Source: a bacterium (GTDB lineage: Archaea; Thermoplasmatota; Thermoplasmata; Lutacidiplasmatales; UBA184). Taken from it: DNA of 49,539 nucleotides. The stretch is from positions 1 through 49,539 of the forward strand of contig DAIDCO010000004.1 in NCBI GenBank assembly GCA_027309555.1, in the 5' to 3' direction. The notes beneath the pieces were generated by a model. It ran no database searches. It was not told where the DNA came from and worked only from the letters and a program-made list of their open reading frames with translations. Positions 31,572 to 39,963 of the stretch are shown here, one piece after another. Within the stretch, counting starts at the first letter, position 1; the number at the start of each line of letters is the position of its first letter. The translations under genes and the position numbers were made by a program.

Positions 31572-32768
31572 CTAGAAGACCGAGAGCTTGTCGGTCAGGA
31601 GGCGGCGGGGGATCGTGTCGATCTGGTCGAACCAACTCTGCGCGACCGCCTCTGCCTTTCCCTTCACCTGCGCGAGCTTGACGCCGTCCGCCGGCAGGAT
31701 CTGGAGGCTGGCTACCTGGGGCTGGTCGACCGGTTTCCCGATCTGGGAGAGGATACGGACGTGCACCTCCCGGACGTTCCCGCCCGCTTCCTTGACGATG
31801 TCGTTCGCGATCAGGTTCCCGAGAAGGTTGTAGATCTTGCCGACGTGGTTCACCGGGTTCTTCCCGGCCGTGGCCTCGAGGCTCATCGGGCGGCAGGGCG
31901 TGATGAGCCCGTTCGCGCGGTTGCCCCGCCCCACCGAGCCGTCGTCGCCCGCTTCCATCGAGCAGCCGGTGACCGTGAGGTAGTAGCGGCCGAGCTCGGG
32001 GTCGTCCGCGGTGTTGACATCGATCGCGACCTCGCGCCGGGTGAGCTTCGCCGCGAGGTCGGCGAGCTTCTCTTGGACCTCGGCGCAGACCGACTGGTAC
32101 TCCCGGGGGTCCGCGACCTCGCTGTCGACCAGCGCGGCGGCGACGGTCAGGCGGATCTTTTCGCCCTGCCGATAGCCCATGACCTTGACGTCCTCGCCGA
32201 CGGCGGGGAGCTTCTTCTTGAGCTTGAGGGTGAGGAATCTCTCGCTCTCCAGGACCAATCGCTCGGTGTCGGAGAACGGGGCGAAGCCGACGCCGAAGCT
32301 CGTGTCGTTCGCGAGGACCGATTTCTGGTCAAAGACCCCCCTCAGGTCGACCGACCCCTGGCCGATCTTACAGTCGAACTCGACGTGCTTGTTGACGTCC
32401 ACATGCGAGCAGACCGACTGGACGTACTGGCGCGCCGCGTTGATCGCCACGTCGCGGTAGGGGAGCTTCTCGCCGTTGACCTCGGTGGTCGCGCGCCCGA
32501 CCAAGAGGATGTAGATCGGGCTCGTGATGACGCCGCCCCCGAACTTCGGTTCGGAGCCGCCGCCCACGACCTGGGTCTCGTCGGTGTTGTGGTGAAGGAT
32601 CTTGCCGAACTCGTCGAGGTAGAGCCGGCAGAGGGCGCGGCTTACCGACTCCGACACCCCGTCGGCGATCGAGTCCGGGTGGCCGAGACCCTTGCGCTCG
32701 ACGAGCTCGACCTCTTGGTCTTCGATGTGGACGGTGCGCAGCGGCTCGACCTGGATATTACGGGCCAT
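31572..32768 (-). CDS. Archaeal-type S-adenosylmethionine synthetase
   Basis: This 398-residue enzyme is of the archaeal MAT family, which is only distantly related to bacterial MetK. Landmarks are [18 protein letters not shown] at the N-terminus, [61 protein letters not shown] and GKIYNLLGN near the C-terminus. It makes SAM from methionine and ATP. It lies between two radical-SAM tRNA-modification genes on the same strand. A TATA-like GTTAAACC near 32806 precedes the ATG. Confidence 0.95.
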   Translation of the reverse strand: MARNIQVEPLRTVHIEDQEVELVERKGLGHPDSIADGVSESVSRALCRLYLDEFGKILHHNTDETQVVGGGSEPKFGGGVITSPIYILLVGRATTEVNGEKLPYRDVAINAARQYVQSVCSHVDVNKHVEFDCKIGQGSVDLRGVFDQKSVLANDTSFGVGFAPFSDTERLVLESERFLTLKLKKKLPAVGEDVKVMGYRQGEKIRLTVAAALVDSEVADPREYQSVCAEVQEKLADLAAKLTRREVAIDVNTADDPELGRYYLTVTGCSMEAGDDGSVGRGNRANGLITPCRPMSLEATAGKNPVNHVGKIYNLLGNLIANDIVKEAGGNVREVHVRILSQIGKPVDQPQVASLQILPADGVKLAQVKGKAEAVAQSWFDQIDTIPRRLLTDKLSVF

Positions 32769-32850
32769 TGGGCGTTCCCTTCGACCGGCGAGACGGGGGT
32801 GGGTTTAACGATTGCGCGAGCGGGGGGAGGGGAACCGTGGCGAATCCCCG

Positions 32851-34404
32851 TCAGGGGTTGTGTCCGGCGAAAACTCTCTTCGCCATGTGGGGGCCGGCCC
32901 GTTCGTAGCCGAGGTGGCGGTAGTACGACCGAGTGCCGACGGCGCTCGTGACGTAGATCCGGTCGAACCCCTCGGATCGGGTCGCCTCCTCGGCGGCCGA
33001 GAGGAGCCGACGTCCGAGCCCCCGGTGCTGGTAGTCCGTCAGCCGCCCACCCGCTTGGCCGACGGGCACCTCGCTGCCCAGGACCTTGAGCTCGCGGACG
33101 ACGGGTGCGTCGAGCGCCCCCGCCCGGTCGCCCGCGGGAAGCCGCAGCCGGAGGAAACCCGCGACAGAGTCGGAGCCCGGTTCCTCCCACGCAAAGAAGA
33201 GCTCACGAGCCCCTGCAGCCCGGTACTCGGTGCGGGTCAGTTCGAAATCCTCGATCGCCGGCGCGGCGCGGCGCCCCACCTCACGGCACCGCAGGCATCG
33301 ACAGCGACGGCCTTCCGAGGCGAGCCGTCGGATCGCGAGCTCTCGCAGGTTGCTCGTCCGGACCCCGGACGCGATGAGGCGGGCCGGAATGTCGCGCTGG
33401 ATCCGCTGGATGCGCACCCAGGGCGGCAGCTCCCGCTTTAGCGCGGCGAGGAGCGCAGTGGCCGTCTCCGTGTCGTACGGCTCGTACCGACCGTGCTTCC
33501 ACTCCTCGTAGAGCGAAGTGCCGGGGAGCACGAGCGTCGGGTAGATCTTGAGGAAGTCGGGGCGGTAAGACTCCTCCGCCCAGAGGCGACGAAAGTCGGT
33601 GAGGTCCTTCGCTGGGTCCATCCCCGGCAGGCCGAGCATGAGGTGGTAGCCGACCTTGAGCCCCTGGTCCCGAGATTCCGCGGTCGCGCGTTCCACGTCC
33701 CCCGTCGAGTGGGCCCGGCCCACCGCCGCGAGCACGTCGTCGTGGAGACACTCGACCCCGATCTCGACCCGCGTGACGCCGGCGTCCAGAAGGAACGGTA
33801 GCACCCGACGGTCACACCAGTCGGGTCGGGTCTCGACCGTGAGGCCGACCATTCGGTGCTCGGCGAGCTCGTTCCGGGCTTGGGCCCCCTCAAGGGTGGA
33901 CGACGGAGTGCCGTTGAGCCCATCGTAGATGCCTTGGAACACCTTCGTCTGGTAGCTGCGCGGCCGGGCCGGGAACGTCCCCCCCATGACGATCACCTCG
34001 ACCTTGCTGGTCGGATGCCCGATCGCCTCGAGCGTCTCGATCCGGTGCCGCGTGATCGCCGCCGGGTCCCAGTGGAACTGGGCCCCGCGCAAAGCGGACG
34101 GCTCCTCGCCCGTGTAGCTCTGCGGGCTCGCGTACTCGATTCCGCCGGGGCAATAGGTGCAGCGCCCGTGGGGGCAGCGGGCCGGGGCCGTCATCACCGC
34201 GACGATCGCGACACCCGAGAGCGTCCGTGAGGGCTTGCGACGGACCGCACCAGCGTAGCGACGGGCCTCCTTGGGAGGGAGTCCGTTCAGCCAGTCGACG
34301 TTCGAGGGAAGGGGGCCGCCGGGGGCCGTCCGCTTCCACGCGAGCTTCGCCCGATGCACCGCTTCGGGAGAGGAGGATGGCGCTTCGGTCAGCGGTGGAG
34401 CCAC
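32851..34404 (-). CDS. elp3: Elp3-like tRNA uridine(34) acetyltransferase
   Basis: This 517-residue protein has the two Elp3 domains. The radical-SAM domain carries CPHGRCTYCPGG (C77, C82, C85) followed by SPQSYTGEEPS and VMGGTFPARP. The C-terminal GNAT domain (about 370-517) includes YQHRGLGRRLLSAAEE. Archaeal Elp3 works alone to build cm5U-type side chains at the tRNA wobble uridine from acetyl-CoA, using SAM. I take the GTG at 34404, which overlaps the IDI-2 stop by 16 bases. The open frame to 34920 runs through IDI-2 and is a shadow. It is the last gene of the IPK-IDI operon. Confidence 0.92.
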   Translation of the reverse strand: MAPPLTEAPSSSPEAVHRAKLAWKRTAPGGPLPSNVDWLNGLPPKEARRYAGAVRRKPSRTLSGVAIVAVMTAPARCPHGRCTYCPGGIEYASPQSYTGEEPSALRGAQFHWDPAAITRHRIETLEAIGHPTSKVEVIVMGGTFPARPRSYQTKVFQGIYDGLNGTPSSTLEGAQARNELAEHRMVGLTVETRPDWCDRRVLPFLLDAGVTRVEIGVECLHDDVLAAVGRAHSTGDVERATAESRDQGLKVGYHLMLGLPGMDPAKDLTDFRRLWAEESYRPDFLKIYPTLVLPGTSLYEEWKHGRYEPYDTETATALLAALKRELPPWVRIQRIQRDIPARLIASGVRTSNLRELAIRRLASEGRRCRCLRCREVGRRAAPAIEDFELTRTEYRAAGARELFFAWEEPGSDSVAGFLRLRLPAGDRAGALDAPVVRELKVLGSEVPVGQAGGRLTDYQHRGLGRRLLSAAEEATRSEGFDRIYVTSAVGTRSYYRHLGYERAGPHMAKRVFAGHNP

Positions 34405-35534
34405 GGTCGCGTCTCCCCGGTGACCACGTAGGGTGCCTTTTGGAGGTCGGCGAGGGTCCGGGACCCGGTGAGGAACATCGCGACCTTGAGCTCGTGGACG
34501 AGGGTCTCGAGCTCGGTCTTCGTCTCGGCATAGCCGGTCGACGCAGCCCGAAGAACTCCGCCCGCGGTGCCGGCCGCGGTGGCGCCGAGGGCGACCGCCC
34601 GGGCGACATCCAGTCCCGAACGGACCCCCCCGCTCGCGATCACCGGGAGGCCGAGCGGCACGAGCTCGAGGACCGACACCGGAGAGGGGATCCCCCAGTC
34701 CCAGAACGTCTTGCCGACCCTCGCCTCGCGATGCGCTCCCTGGTCGACCGCGCGATAGTACTCGACCGCCGCGAACGACGTGCCTCCCGTGCCGCTCACG
34801 TCGAAGGCCCGCACGTCCCGCTCCCGCAGCGCCTGCGCGACGGAGTGCGAGATGCCGGCACCGGTCTCCTTGACGAGGACCGGAAACTCGCGAGCCAGTG
34901 CTCCGATCTGCTCGAGGCAACCTCGCGCGCGCCGGTCCCCCTCGGGCTGGACCACTTCCTGTAGGAAGTTCAGGTGGACCGCGAGGACGTCGGCATGGAT
35001 CAGCTCCATCGCGGCCCGAACTTCCGACGCGCCCACCACCCGATCGCCGGGGTTCTGGGGAATGATCTGGGGGGCGCCGATGTTCGCGAACTTGAGCGGT
35101 ACCGCGTGCTGCGCGACGGTCGCATAGCTCTCGGGGTACTGGCCTTTCAGCACCGCCGCCCGCTCGCTCCCCACGCCCATTGCGACGCCGACCTCCGCGG
35201 CCGCGCGGGCAAGGTTGTCGTTGATCTTCCTGGCGTCCGGGAAGCCCCCGGTCATCCCGGTGATCACGATCGGGGCTGCCAGCCGATGGCCGAGGAGCGT
35301 CACGGAGGGGTCGATCTCCGCGAAATCGACCTCAGGGAGCGCCCGGTGGACGAGCTGGATATCGTCCCAGTAGCGGTACCGTCCTTCGACCTCGCGACCG
35401 AGGACCACCTTCACATGCTCGGCCTTACGGTGGCTGAGGTCGAGCCCGCCCGATTCGGGGGGGTCAAGGGGCCCCTGCGTGCGCCCAGCTCCCGTAGACC
35501 ATCTCCCCTCGGATCGCGCGAGAGAGCGCTCCAT
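34389..35534 (-). CDS. fni: Type 2 isopentenyl-diphosphate delta-isomerase
   Basis: This 381-residue FMN TIM-barrel enzyme has the N-terminal substrate motif HRKAEHVKVVL, IVITGMTGGFPDARKINDNLARAA, VGSERAA, HLNFLQEVVQPEGDR (active-site region), and phosphate-binding SGGVRSGLDVARAVALGA. It interconverts IPP and DMAPP, supplying the primer for archaeal isoprenoid lipids. The only start before the essential HRKAEH motif is the ATG at 35534, which makes the gene overlap the end of the IPK gene by 71 bases, an unusually long overlap. Consecutive pathway steps in one operon support both assignments. Confidence 0.94.
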   Translation of the reverse strand: MERSLARSEGRWSTGAGRTQGPLDPPESGGLDLSHRKAEHVKVVLGREVEGRYRYWDDIQLVHRALPEVDFAEIDPSVTLLGHRLAAPIVITGMTGGFPDARKINDNLARAAAEVGVAMGVGSERAAVLKGQYPESYATVAQHAVPLKFANIGAPQIIPQNPGDRVVGASEVRAAMELIHADVLAVHLNFLQEVVQPEGDRRARGCLEQIGALAREFPVLVKETGAGISHSVAQALRERDVRAFDVSGTGGTSFAAVEYYRAVDQGAHREARVGKTFWDWGIPSPVSVLELVPLGLPVIASGGVRSGLDVARAVALGATAAGTAGGVLRAASTGYAETKTELETLVHELKVAMFLTGSRTLADLQKAPYVVTGETRPWLHR

Positions 35535-36282
35535 CGGTGAGTCCGCTAATAAGACCTGCGTCGGTCCCCCCCCGGGCGATCGCCCGCATCGCCTCGGCCT
35601 TCGCCCGGATTCCGCCGGTGACGTCCCTCGTTCCCGAAGGGGAACGGAGCCCGGCGACCACCGCTTCCGTCACCTCGGGGATGACCGCCCGGCGTTGGTC
35701 GGCCGGTCCCTCGAGGATTCCAGCCACGTCGCTCACGAAGACGACCCGGTCCGGGCGCAGACGGGCCGCGAGCTCGACCGCGATCGTATCCGCGCTGAGG
35801 ATCGATGAGCCCCACTCGTCGTCCGGAACCACGTCGCCGAAGGAGACCGGAAGGAGGCCGCGCGCGAGCGCGCCCGGGAACGCGGAGGGGTCGAGCGCCA
35901 CCAGTCGACCGGCGGCATTGCGGACGTGGGTGGCCACCGGCACGGAGATCGGGGAAGCGTGGGCCCGGAGGAGGGCCCGCAGTACCTCGAGGTGGAGGCG
36001 CCGCACCTCGGCCGAGACGATCGCCGCCCCGCGCGCCCGCTGACGGGCTGGCACGCTCGGAGCCGGAGCCCGTGCGAGCCCGAAGCGACGGGCGCCCGGG
36101 TGGCCGAACGAGCCCGCGCCGTGCAGGAGGACCACGGCCCGCTCGGGCACCGCCGCCACCTCGCGGGCGAGCCGGTCGAGGACCTTCGGGCGCAATCGCT
36201 CGACCTCGCGTTTTCGAGTGATGACGCTGCCGCCGAGCTTGACGAGAACGAGGGGTCGCTCGGAGGACGACGGCCCGGCCAT
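35464..36282 (-). CDS. Isopentenyl phosphate kinase
   Basis: This 272-residue amino-acid-kinase-fold protein opens with VLVKLGGSVITRK. HGAGSFGHP contains the catalytic His, SGDVVPD-type nucleotide loop VSFGDVVPDDEWGSSILSADTIA follows, then FVSDVAGI and the C-terminal TGGIRAKAEAM. It phosphorylates isopentenyl phosphate to IPP, the last step of the archaeal alternative mevalonate route, and feeds the isomerase encoded next. The ATG at 36282 gives a normal length. The frame is open far upstream (to 36573) through another gene and that part is rejected. Confidence 0.92.
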   Translation of the reverse strand: MAGPSSSERPLVLVKLGGSVITRKREVERLRPKVLDRLAREVAAVPERAVVLLHGAGSFGHPGARRFGLARAPAPSVPARQRARGAAIVSAEVRRLHLEVLRALLRAHASPISVPVATHVRNAAGRLVALDPSAFPGALARGLLPVSFGDVVPDDEWGSSILSADTIAVELAARLRPDRVVFVSDVAGILEGPADQRRAVIPEVTEAVVAGLRSPSGTRDVTGGIRAKAEAMRAIARGGTDAGLISGLTDGALSRAIRGEMVYGSWAHAGAP

Positions 36283-36302
36283 CGGCTCGCTTCGCCCGAC
36301 GG

Positions 36303-36521
36303 CTACGCCCGGTCGGGGCCGGTGCCGCGCAGAAAGAGCATGTAGGCTCCGAGGAAGAGCGGAAGGAGGGAGGCGAACGCGATCCAGTTCTGGGTCAGGA
36401 GCCAGTACGAGAGGCCGAAGAGGCCGACACCGCAGAGGACCGCCGCGACGACGAGGAACGGGATCGAGAGCGTGCCCGTGCTCGAAGTGGGCGCTCCGTC
36501 CCCGTGGGGGTACTCTGTCAT
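36303..36521 (-). CDS. Small two-helix membrane protein
   Basis: This 72-residue protein has an N-terminal polar stretch of ~19 residues, then two hydrophobic helices (about 20-41 and 46-66), ending in charged residues. I recognise no family; archaeal small membrane proteins of this plan are common. It is 20 bases upstream of the IPK gene on the same strand and is probably the first gene of the IPK-IDI-2-Elp3 operon. A short AT-rich element (TTTGAAGG) precedes it. Confidence 0.6.
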   Translation of the reverse strand: MTEYPHGDGAPTSSTGTLSIPFLVVAAVLCGVGLFGLSYWLLTQNWIAFASLLPLFLGAYMLFLRGTGPDRA

Positions 36522-36697
36522 CGGCCGGCGAAGAACCTCTCTCCTTCAAATGCATTCGGTCCCGTCCCGGCATCCGTCCGCGATGCGCCGGGGACCTCGC
36601 CGACCGCTCACGGCCGATTTTTCGTCGAGCGCGTGCAAAAGATAGATATGGAACGCGCCCCTCGCACTGCCGCCCGAGGCCCGGGCAGGCTTAGACG

Positions 36698-38131
36698 GTG
36701 CCACCTGCTCCTGAGGACCGGCCGGCGGAGACGCCGGAGCGGCCCGAACCCACGTACGCCACGAACCCGGCGGTCGCGCCCGTCGGCGACCGCCGACCGG
36801 CCGGGGGACCCGCGAACCCCTCGAACGTCACAGGGGCCGCGCCCCCGACCGGTACCCCGAGTTCCGCGAGCGAGTTCCTGGATGCGCTCCTCCAGTCGAA
36901 GAGCGAGCTGTTTCGAGGGACGAAGGAGGTGCTTCGTGATTCCTACGTGCCGAGCCGGCTTCCCCACCGCGAGCAGCAGGTTCGCCAGGTCGCCGAGATC
37001 CTGGCGCCGGCCCTGCGCGGGGACATTCCCTCGAACCTGCTCATCTACGGGAAGATCGGTACGGGGAAGACCGCGGTCGTCGCCCAGGTGCGGCAGGAGA
37101 TGCTGCGCCGGACCGAGCTGACGGGCCAGCTCAGTTTCGTGACCCTCAACTGCGGGAACATCGACACTCCGTACAGCCTGCTCCAGACGACCGGGAACTC
37201 CTTCGCGAAGACGGAGGGCGAACGGATCCCCACGGGTTGGTCGCTCGACCGGGTCCAGGCCGGAATGCGCCGGCTGATGGACGCGAAAGGGGGCACGATC
37301 ATCCTGGTTCTTGACGAGATCGACCGCCTCGTCGCGCGAAGCGGGGACGGGGTCCTCTACACCCTCAGTCAGCTCAACACGGAGCTCGAGACGGCGCGAA
37401 TGGTGCTCGTCGGCATCTCGAACGACCTCAAGTTCACCAATCAGCTCGACGCTCGCGTCCGCAGCCGGCTCAACGAGGAGAAAATCCTCTTCCCACCGTA
37501 CGATGCCCTCCAGCTGCAGGACATCCTGCGCGAACGGGCACGCGAGGCGTTTCGGGACGGCGTCGTCGACCCGGGGGTCGTTGAACGGTGCGCGGCCTAC
37601 GCGGCTCTCGAGAACGGCGACGCCCGACGGGCCCTCGCCCTGCTGCGACTGTCAGCCGAGATGGCCGAACGCGACCACGCGAAGCGAATCACGCCGGACC
37701 ACGTAGTGAAGGCGAAGAACCGGCTCGAACAGGACATCATCGTCGAATGCTGCCGGACCCTCCCGCCTCACTGCAAGGTCCTCCTCTATGCGATTCTCCA
37801 ATCCTACGAGCGACGTCGCACCGGCGTTCTCACCGGCGAGGTCTACGAGAGCTACAAGCGACTCGCCGAACGTCTCGGACTGCAACCGCTGCACGCGCGG
37901 TCGATCTCGAACTACGTTTCCGAGCTCGAGTCGCTCGGGCTCATTCGCGCGACCATCGTCTCTCGCGGTCGCGGAGGACGTACCCGCGAGATCATCGTCG
38001 ACGTGCCGATCTCCGAGACCATGCCCGCCCTCGAAGAGGACCCCCTGATCGCGCCGGTCGGGCGTCCGAAGTCCCGGGGTCAGATGCTTCTCACGAACTT
38101 CGACAATCCGGGCCGGACCGGGCCGTTCTGA
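36698..38131 (+). CDS. orc1/cdc6: Orc1/Cdc6 replication initiator with C-terminal PIP-like motif
   Basis: This 477-residue AAA+ initiator has a disordered Pro-rich N-terminus of ~55 residues, Walker A GKIGTGKT (118-125), Walker B IILVLDEID, sensor 1 VGISND, sensor 2 NGDARRAL, and a C-terminal winged helix (VLTGEVYESYKRLAERLGL and SISNYVSELESLGLI). It recognises origins and loads MCM. The last ~70 residues extend past the winged helix and contain QMLLTNFD (462-469), matching the PCNA-binding consensus Q-x-x-L-x-x-F. It starts with GTG; an AAAAGATAGATAT element about 50 bases upstream is the likely promoter. Confidence 0.93.
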   Translation: MPPAPEDRPAETPERPEPTYATNPAVAPVGDRRPAGGPANPSNVTGAAPPTGTPSSASEFLDALLQSKSELFRGTKEVLRDSYVPSRLPHREQQVRQVAEILAPALRGDIPSNLLIYGKIGTGKTAVVAQVRQEMLRRTELTGQLSFVTLNCGNIDTPYSLLQTTGNSFAKTEGERIPTGWSLDRVQAGMRRLMDAKGGTIILVLDEIDRLVARSGDGVLYTLSQLNTELETARMVLVGISNDLKFTNQLDARVRSRLNEEKILFPPYDALQLQDILRERAREAFRDGVVDPGVVERCAAYAALENGDARRALALLRLSAEMAERDHAKRITPDHVVKAKNRLEQDIIVECCRTLPPHCKVLLYAILQSYERRRTGVLTGEVYESYKRLAERLGLQPLHARSISNYVSELESLGLIRATIVSRGRGGRTREIIVDVPISETMPALEEDPLIAPVGRPKSRGQMLLTNFDNPGRTGPF

Positions 38132-38148
38132 CGGTCCCCGACCTCCAC

Positions 38149-39618
38149 TCAGTCGCGGGACTCGATCGCGAGTATCATCTCGCGACTCGCACTGGATCCG
38201 AGCGTGCCGGTCGGAACCATCGTTCCTCCACCGGCCGGGGCGAACGTCGGATTGCCCGTGCAATTGACGGTCAGGATCGGGGTCGACTGAACCACCGCCC
38301 CGCTCGTCGCGTTGATATCAGCCGAGTAACTCGACCCCGGCCCCGTGACCCCGGCCGAACAGGTCGTGAACGATACGGCCCACATCGACGGCTCGGTGAA
38401 ATTGTAGCTGCCGTACGAGTAGGTGTACGATCCGATGAGGCTGTAGGCCGCATCCGCCGAGGAGTGGGCGGCGACGAAGGCCGAACCGTTCGTCGTCGAC
38501 GCCGCGGCGGACCCGGCAGCCGGGCTATCAATAACGCTGCTCGGGACGGTGAAGTTTCCGAATCCGGAGGTGAAACAGCTGGAGCCGCTCTCTTCGCCCG
38601 CGTACGTTCCCTGCCCGTTCAGTACGACAGCTGCGAAGGCTGCCTGGGGCGAAGCCTGGTAGTACAGGAAGACCCACGCGGGGGCCACTCCCGAATGATA
38701 GTTGCCGGTGAACGTCGGGAGCGTTATGGTTCCGGTCGCACCTCCGGTGAGCGTGCAGTTCGACTTGGTCGTGTTGGTCGTGCTGTTCGTGTACGGATTG
38801 CGGCTATCGATACCGAAGGCGCCCCAAAGTTTCGCCGACGATGAGTAGGGTGCGACCGTGCTATCCGCGACGGGCTTCGCTTGACTGAACGTTTGGGCTC
38901 CACCGCCTCCGCCGCCCGAGGGGCTGAACGCGATGGCTTGCGAAGCGGGTCCGCCCGAGACCGCGACGTTCCCCGAGGCGGAGCTGGGGGTGTAATTGGG
39001 CACGGCACCGACCGAGTACGGCCACGTCCCGTTTCCAATAATGAAAGCGATGGTACTGGTGGTCGCGCTGCCCAGCGTTCCGTTGAAGGTGACGGACCAG
39101 CTGGTACCCGAGGGGAGACCCGACTCGGTGAACGTCACCGAGTAGCTCCCGGGGGGAAGGGCGGTGAAGGAGATTGCCTGAGATTGCGGACCTCCCGAGA
39201 CGGTGACCGTCCCGGTCGCGGGGGTCGCCTTGTAGCCGGTCGCGACGGCGGTCCAGCCGTACGTGCCATTGGGGTCCTGGAAGACGATCGAGGTTCCGGT
39301 CGACGCGAGTTGCGTGCCCCCGAGGGTGACCGACCAGCTGGTACCGCTCGGAAGGCCCGACTCGGAGAACGTCACGTTGTACGACGGGCCCCCGCCCCCC
39401 GAGCCGCCCTTCCCCGAGCTCGAAGTGAGCCCGGGGATGACCCCGGAGAACAAGAGCGCGAGCACGATCACGGCCACGATCACGACCGCCAGGATCCCCC
39501 CGAGCAGCCCCTTCGACCGTCCGAGCGTACCGGCCCCGCCCGTCGACGGTGGGGGTGACGAGCTCCCGTTCGGTGGGTTCGGGGAAGGCGTCGAAGATGC
39601 GGGCGGAGGAGTTCCCAT
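38149..39618 (-). CDS. Surface-exposed anchored protein with ESGLPSGTSWSV repeats
   Basis: This 489-residue protein has a Pro/Ser-rich cytoplasmic start, one membrane helix (about 38-60), then a Gly linker and an extracellular part rich in Ser, Thr, Gly and Asn-glycosylation sites. Two tandem domains share the motif TFSESGLPSGTSWSVTL and TFTESGLPSGTSWSVTF, spaced ~86 residues apart, each closing with VSGGPxSQAI. This repeat is typical of Thermoplasmata secreted proteins, including thermopsin-like ones. The C-terminal ~240 residues form an unrecognised domain with four Cys. It could be an adhesin or S-layer-associated protein; no catalytic motif is seen. Confidence 0.72.
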   Translation of the reverse strand: MGTPPPASSTPSPNPPNGSSSPPPSTGGAGTLGRSKGLLGGILAVVIVAVIVLALLFSGVIPGLTSSSGKGGSGGGGPSYNVTFSESGLPSGTSWSVTLGGTQLASTGTSIVFQDPNGTYGWTAVATGYKATPATGTVTVSGGPQSQAISFTALPPGSYSVTFTESGLPSGTSWSVTFNGTLGSATTSTIAFIIGNGTWPYSVGAVPNYTPSSASGNVAVSGGPASQAIAFSPSGGGGGGAQTFSQAKPVADSTVAPYSSSAKLWGAFGIDSRNPYTNSTTNTTKSNCTLTGGATGTITLPTFTGNYHSGVAPAWVFLYYQASPQAAFAAVVLNGQGTYAGEESGSSCFTSGFGNFTVPSSVIDSPAAGSAAASTTNGSAFVAAHSSADAAYSLIGSYTYSYGSYNFTEPSMWAVSFTTCSAGVTGPGSSYSADINATSGAVVQSTPILTVNCTGNPTFAPAGGGTMVPTGTLGSSASREMILAIESRD

Positions 39619-39753
39619 GAGTGGACCTCCCGCCGCGATGGCGCAGGTCGATACTAGAAGGTTGAGGTCGGTGCGGGAACTGCGTGTAGTTCCCGGTAAT
39701 GGCCCCGGTTTGGGTTCCCGGACTGCGAGGGCTGGTCCCGTCCGTTCCGCGCC

Positions 39754-39963
39754 CTAGGTCGGAACCTCGTCCCGGACGGCCCCGGCGGTGACCTCGGTCC
39801 CCGAGTCGACCCGCCGGCGCGCGCGTTCGCGCTTCAACTCTCGCAGGTCCCGGTCGATCTCCTTGAGTTCGGAGGAAGCCCGTCGCAAGCGGACCCGCGC
39901 GATCTGTTCGAGCGCCTCGATCTCGCGATCGATCTGCGCGTCGGTCGCGCGGTATCGGCTCAT
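39754..39963 (-). CDS. Small charged coiled-coil protein
   Basis: This 69-residue protein is almost entirely a charged helix (QIDREIEALEQIARVRLRRA and ELKEIDRDLRELKRERARRR) with a regular heptad-like Leu/Ile pattern. The family is not recognised. Its ATG overlaps the aldehyde dehydrogenase stop as ATGA, so it is translationally coupled to that gene. Basic residues toward the end could bind nucleic acid, or it may be an accessory subunit; neither can be decided from sequence. Confidence 0.6.
   Translation of the reverse strand: MSRYRATDAQIDREIEALEQIARVRLRRASSELKEIDRDLRELKRERARRRVDSGTEVTAGAVRDEVPT

Noticed and set aside
34405-34920. Upstream extension of the Elp3 frame
   Set aside because: It runs through the isomerase gene in another frame and adds over 170 residues not seen in Elp3. 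The GTG at 34404 gives normal length.
36522-36697. Replication origin next to orc1/cdc6
   Set aside because: The gap has one AT-rich patch, but no repeated origin-recognition-box-like inverted elements could be found by eye. It is not claimed, although the location is plausible.
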